DNA from: an uncultured Christensenellaceae bacterium
GTDB taxonomy: Bacteria > Bacillota > Clostridia > Christensenellales > Borkfalkiaceae
Direction of reading: 5' to 3'
DNA: 35,393 nt
Assembly: GCA_910588685.1 (NCBI GenBank)
Contig: CAJUPX010000021.1
Location: 1-35,393, forward strand
This document shows positions 32,144 to 35,393 of this stretch, one piece after another. The notes under the pieces were generated by a model, which was not told the DNA's origin, ran no database searches, and was given only the letters and a program-made list of their open reading frames with translations. Position numbers and translations under genes: made by a program. The first letter of the stretch is position 1, and each line of letters opens with the position of its first letter.

Positions 32144-33682
32144 TTAAAGCGATAAAAATTTTTTGCGCCGTAATAAATACACCGCGCCCTGCTCGCCGTT
32201 TTCAAGCGCCGCGCGGTAATATTCCGCGGCTTTCTTCAAGTCCTTTTTTACGCCTTTTCCGCGCTCGTAAAAATAACCCAGACACAGCATAGAATCCGTA
32301 TCGCCGCTTTCCGCAGCTTTTTTGTACCATTCCGCCGACTTGACCAAATCTTTTTTAACTCCGTCGCCGTGACGGTAACCGCAAGCCACGTTGTACATAG
32401 CCATTGTGTTTGCGTTTTCGGCGGATTTAAGATAATATTTAAAGCCCTCCGCCTTGTCCTTTTTTACGCCTATACCGTTACTGTAACAGTACCCCATATC
32501 GCAAAGAGCCTGCATATTGCCCTGGTTTGCGGACTTTTGCAGCCATTCAAACGACAGTTTTCCGTCCGGCTTTACGCCGTTACCTCTCATATAATACCAG
32601 CCCAGATTGAGCTGCGCCCTGTCATCGCCCTGCTCTGCGGACAGTTTAAAGTAGTTAAACGCCTTTTCCACGTTCTGTTTAACGCCGTTGCCTTTTTCGT
32701 AACAGACGGCAAGATTGTACTGCGCGCGTTTATCGCCCTGTTTTGCTGCGCGCTGAAACCAACGCGCAGCCTCATACAAATCTGTTTTAACCGTTTTACC
32801 GACTACAAAGCACCAGCCGTATGCATTCTGGGCGGCGGGATAACCGTCGTTTGCAGCCTCGCTATAAAGTTTGACGGCCTGCGCATAGTCGCGCTCTACG
32901 TATTCGCCGTTATCGTAACAGCACGCAAGCTTATATTTTGCAGGCGCATAACCGCCGTCTGCAGATATGCGGTAGTGTTTCAGCGCTTTTTCAACGTTTT
33001 TCTCAACGGAATCGCCGTTTTCGTAAAGCCCGGCAAGCTTGTAATACGCCGGATAATACTCTTTTTCGGCAGCCTGCTCGTAATACCTCTTAGCCGCGTC
33101 CGCGTCGCGCTCTGCGCCGATTGCCTCCTCGCAGCATACGCCGAGCATATACACGGCGGGCGTATAGCCGCTTTTTGCGGCTTGTGAAAACCAGTATAAA
33201 GCCTTTTTGCCGTATAGCTCCCGCTCTTTATTTTGAACATAGTACTGCCCCAAACGGTATTCCGCGTACACGTAATCCTGCTCGGCGGATTTTAAACACA
33301 ACTCAAAAGCCCGCTCGTCGTCGCGTTTTACTCCCCATTCATTTTCGTAACACAGCGACAGATAATACTGTGCGCCCGCATTACCCTGTTCCGCGGATTT
33401 TTTAAACCAGAAAACCGCCTCAGGGCAGTCCTCGTCCACACCTATTCCGTTTAAAAGGCACACGCCTATACAGTATTGAGCGTGCCCGTCGCCCTTTTCG
33501 GCGGCGGAATACCACAGCTCTGCCGCCTTTTCATACTCTCCGCCGTCGTACAGCTCACTCGCAAGTTCGCACATATATGCGGGGCTTTGCCTGTTTTGTT
33601 CTTTGTTTTCGTCTTCCTGCGGAATATTTTCCGGTTTATAAAAAAACTTTATTATTCCGCTTTCAAAGTCCGGTTTTTCCAT
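32144..33682 (-). CDS. Sel1-like repeat protein
   Basis: A 512-residue protein of about 12-13 tandem Sel1/TPR-like repeats of 36 residues (pattern A-A-x-WY-xx-AAE-x-G-xxx-A-x-Y-x-LG-xx-Y-x-x-G-x-GV-x-x-D), for example AVFWFKKSAEQGNAGAQYYL. There is no signal peptide or membrane helix, so it should be cytoplasmic and act as a protein-binding scaffold. The first 45 residues are unrelated and acidic. It begins 6 bases after the stop of its paralogue and has no SD, so it is probably translationally coupled. Specific partners are unknown. Confidence 0.88.
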   Translation of the reverse strand: MEKPDFESGIIKFFYKPENIPQEDENKEQNRQSPAYMCELASELYDGGEYEKAAELWYSAAEKGDGHAQYCIGVCLLNGIGVDEDCPEAVFWFKKSAEQGNAGAQYYLSLCYENEWGVKRDDERAFELCLKSAEQDYVYAEYRLGQYYVQNKERELYGKKALYWFSQAAKSGYTPAVYMLGVCCEEAIGAERDADAAKRYYEQAAEKEYYPAYYKLAGLYENGDSVEKNVEKALKHYRISADGGYAPAKYKLACCYDNGEYVERDYAQAVKLYSEAANDGYPAAQNAYGWCFVVGKTVKTDLYEAARWFQRAAKQGDKRAQYNLAVCYEKGNGVKQNVEKAFNYFKLSAEQGDDRAQLNLGWYYMRGNGVKPDGKLSFEWLQKSANQGNMQALCDMGYCYSNGIGVKKDKAEGFKYYLKSAENANTMAMYNVACGYRHGDGVKKDLVKSAEWYKKAAESGDTDSMLCLGYFYERGKGVKKDLKKAAEYYRAALENGEQGAVYLLRRKKFLSL

Positions 33683-33688
33683 AATTCA

Positions 33689-35044
33689 TCACAGCTTTTT
33701 AAGCGCTTTTTTCGCCTGACCGTTGCCCTGCGCCGCCGCACGGGAATACCATTCGCGCGCCTCGTCTAAATCCGCCTCCGTTCCGAGCCCCTCTTCGTAG
33801 CACACGCCTACGGCGTACTGCGCGTCGGCATCGCCCTGGCTTGCGGATTTCATAAACCAGTAAAAAGCCTGTTCGGGGTCTTCGTCAACACCGGTGCCGT
33901 CCATAAGAAACGAAGCGATTTTATACTGCGCGTCGGCATCGCCCTGTTTTGCTGCTTCGTGAAACCAGTATGCGGCGGCTTCGTCGTTCTGCTCTACACC
34001 TCGTCCGGTATGTAAATGCATTGCCAAATTGTACTGCGCTTCGGCTTGCCCGTTTTGCGCCGCCTGCGCGTAATACTCAACGGCGCGCCCGTTATCCACT
34101 TTTACGCCCTTGCCGAATGCATACACGTTGCCAAGATTGTACATTGCGTGTACGCTGCCGAGCTCCGCCGCCTTTTCATACATCTGTATCGCCGTTTTCA
34201 TATCCTTTTTTACGCCGTTGCCTTCCTCGTACATACAGCCGATGTTGCAATACGCCTGATAATAATTATTCTGCGCGGATACGCCGTACCACTTTAAAGC
34301 CTCGCCGAGATTACGCGCTACGCCCGAACCGTTTTCGTAGCACCAACCAACATAACACTGCGCCTTGGCGTGATTTTTCTGCGCAGCCTGTTTGTAAAGC
34401 TTAAACGCCTCAATCGCGTTGCTTTCCACGCCGTCGCCGTCGTCGTAACACTCTCCGAGACGGAAAAGCGCTTCCGCAAGTCCCTGCTGCGCGGCAAGCG
34501 TATACCATTTTACCGCCTCCCCGTAATCGCGCTTTACTCCGCGTCCGCCGTAATACGCTTTACCCACGTACAGCTGACCCGTTGAATCATTCAAATCGGC
34601 GGATTTTTTAAACCAGCCGAAAGATTCCGCCGCGCTGTTTTCCGGATCTTCAACGCCTATACCTTTTTCGCACAAGAGCCCGAGATTATTCATTGCCTGC
34701 GTACAGTTTTGCTCCGCGGATTTTTTGAACCGGTCTACCGCCTTTTTCTCGTCCTTTTCAACGCCTATTCCGTGCAGGAAACAGAGCGCGGCAAAACACT
34801 GCGCGTCGGCGTGACCGGCTTCAGCCGCTTTTATAAAATATCCGCTTGCGATAACTCCGCGCTTTTGTTCGTCGGGCTCGTCAACGCCTAAATTATAATT
34901 ATAGCATATTCCGAGCATATACTGCGCCGACGCGCTCTCCGCGCTTACAGATTGCCATATTTCAACGGCTTCTTTATACTTTTTTTCTCCGTACAGCGCG
35001 TTTGCCTGCTTTAATTTTTGTTCAACCGTACTATTTTCAGACAT
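33689..35044 (-). CDS. Sel1-like repeat protein, paralogue
   Basis: A 451-residue cytoplasmic protein with about 12 Sel1 repeats starting near residue 40, for example YFIKAAEAGHADAQCFAALC and AAQKNHAKAQCYVGWCYENG. AAGGAG lies 7 bases before the ATG, so this gene leads the pair and the gene at 32144-33682 follows 6 bases later. Both share the cysteine-containing repeat style, which points to local duplication followed by divergence. Role unknown; such proteins often act as adaptors in signalling or envelope stress. Confidence 0.9.
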   Translation of the reverse strand: MSENSTVEQKLKQANALYGEKKYKEAVEIWQSVSAESASAQYMLGICYNYNLGVDEPDEQKRGVIASGYFIKAAEAGHADAQCFAALCFLHGIGVEKDEKKAVDRFKKSAEQNCTQAMNNLGLLCEKGIGVEDPENSAAESFGWFKKSADLNDSTGQLYVGKAYYGGRGVKRDYGEAVKWYTLAAQQGLAEALFRLGECYDDGDGVESNAIEAFKLYKQAAQKNHAKAQCYVGWCYENGSGVARNLGEALKWYGVSAQNNYYQAYCNIGCMYEEGNGVKKDMKTAIQMYEKAAELGSVHAMYNLGNVYAFGKGVKVDNGRAVEYYAQAAQNGQAEAQYNLAMHLHTGRGVEQNDEAAAYWFHEAAKQGDADAQYKIASFLMDGTGVDEDPEQAFYWFMKSASQGDADAQYAVGVCYEEGLGTEADLDEAREWYSRAAAQGNGQAKKALKKL

Positions 35045-35077
35045 AAGTAATCTCCTTAAAATATAATTCCAAGTTAT

Positions 35078-35106
35078 ATTATACAGTCATATAATTAAAA
35101 AATCAA
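35078..35106 (-). promoter_or_regulatory. Promoter of the Sel1-repeat pair
   Basis: On the minus strand TTGATT (35101-35106), 17 bases, a perfect TATAAT (35078-35083), leaving a leader of about 27 bases with a good SD. Confidence 0.75.
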
Positions 35107-35129
35107 TAATATATGAAAAATTAACGCAA

Positions 35130-35145
35130 AAAGCGCCCGCGCTTT
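35130..35145 (-). terminator. Short hairpin, possible terminator
   Basis: AAAGCG and CGCTTT pair around CCCG; on the minus strand the stem ends in five T residues. Which transcript it would end is not clear. Confidence 0.35.
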
Positions 35146-35240
35146 ACGGTAATTCCCATAGGGAATATAATAAAACGCAAATAAAAAGATTTAGACATAG
35201 CGTTAAGCTGTGCCTTTTCTGTACTTTTTTTCGTGGACGA

Positions 35241-35262
35241 ACTAGGCTACTCGTAGCCTAGT
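35241..35262. repeat. Perfect inverted repeat in the right-edge leader region
   Basis: ACTAGGCTA and TAGCCTAGT pair around CTCG. It stands in the gene-free stretch 35107-35304, which otherwise shows no reading frame or RNA family that I recognise, and has no T-run directly after it. Confidence 0.5.
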
Positions 35263-35304
35263 GAGATATTGATATGTTTTATATTTCCCGCAAAATTCAA
35301 TCAG

Positions 35305-35333
35305 TTGCGCTCTTTCATTTTTCGTGATATAAT
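35305..35333 (+). promoter_or_regulatory. Rightward promoter at the window edge
   Basis: TTGCGC (35305-35310), 17 bases, a perfect TATAAT (35328-35333). Confidence 0.6.
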
Positions 35334-35364
35334 GATTGTACGATAAACAGTAATTTAGCGGAGA

Positions 35365-35393
35365 ATTGTTATCAATAGCAAAATCGTAATTAA
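35365..35393 (+). other. Possible start of a gene leaving the window, non-standard start codon
   Basis: GGAG at 35360-35363 follows the promoter. The only frame open to the edge reads ATT-GTT-ATC-AAT-AGC and has no ATG, GTG or TTG start in range; ATC at 35371 has the best spacing (7 bases), ATT at 35365 is too close. infC is the classic gene with such starts, but too little is visible to name it. Confidence 0.25.

Noticed and set aside
32369..33187. Open frame of 272 codons on the plus strand
   Set aside because: It mirrors the Sel1 repeats on the other strand; the hydrophobic look comes from the repeat codons read backwards.

Overview
The window looks like a chromosomal segment from an anaerobic, endospore-forming, low-to-moderate GC Gram-positive bacterium (class Clostridia). 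The evidence is the spore genes spoVAD, spoVAE and an uninterrupted sigK, strong SD-led genes mixed with SD-less ones, BspA-type and small lipoproteins, a class II aldolase, EndoA/MazF, MntP and a Mn2+ riboswitch. An uncultured gut lineage such as Christensenellales is possible, but this is only a guess from overall style. Most genes are on the minus strand.

Layout. 1-1530: an HTH regulator and a P-loop ATPase that stops early at the left edge, with a strong promoter and a palindrome in front. 1538-2997: spoVAD-spoVAE with a terminator. 3091-16250: one ten-gene cell-surface polysaccharide operon read leftwards from a single promoter near 16222-16250 to a terminator near 3095-3120. It encodes an initiating sugar-phosphate transferase, four GT4 glycosyltransferases, GDP-mannose supply (guanylyltransferase, phosphohexomutase and a three-domain fusion with a working phosphomannose isomerase), an EpsG/Wzy polymerase and a Wzx flippase. 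The distal part (about 3100-8900) is clearly more AT-rich than the mannose genes. 16345-21498: plus-strand genes for a small membrane protein, fructose-bisphosphate aldolase, a small lipoprotein whose start codon lies in the aldolase terminator, and a large repeat-rich BspA-like lipoprotein. 21515-24166: a PAP2 phosphatase, a small membrane protein, MurG and the Mn2+ exporter MntP.

24246-26399: tRNA-Pro(AGG) followed by an 11-bp tandem repeat that may be an integration scar, an orphan MazF toxin, and a CaCA-family cation exchanger behind a yybP-ykoY-type (Mn2+) riboswitch with an intrinsic terminator. 26388-29954: a tightly coupled housekeeping string yigZ - (dead P-loop kinase fragment) - recX - birA - nnrD/E. 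29960-30120: an intergenic region with a long imperfect inverted repeat. 30121-32130: tyrS and sigK, the latter with a good sigma-E-like promoter. 32144-35106: two tandem Sel1-repeat proteins. The last 350 bases hold hairpins and a strong rightward promoter with an SD leading out of the window.

No clear new multi-gene defence system is visible. The points most worth a second look are the mannose fusion protein with two decayed catalytic domains upstream of an intact isomerase, the Mn2+ riboswitch on a 'calcium' exchanger close to mntP, several genes whose promoters place the transcript start at or just before an SD-less ATG, the fba terminator that contains the next gene's start codon, and the tRNA-Pro with A34.
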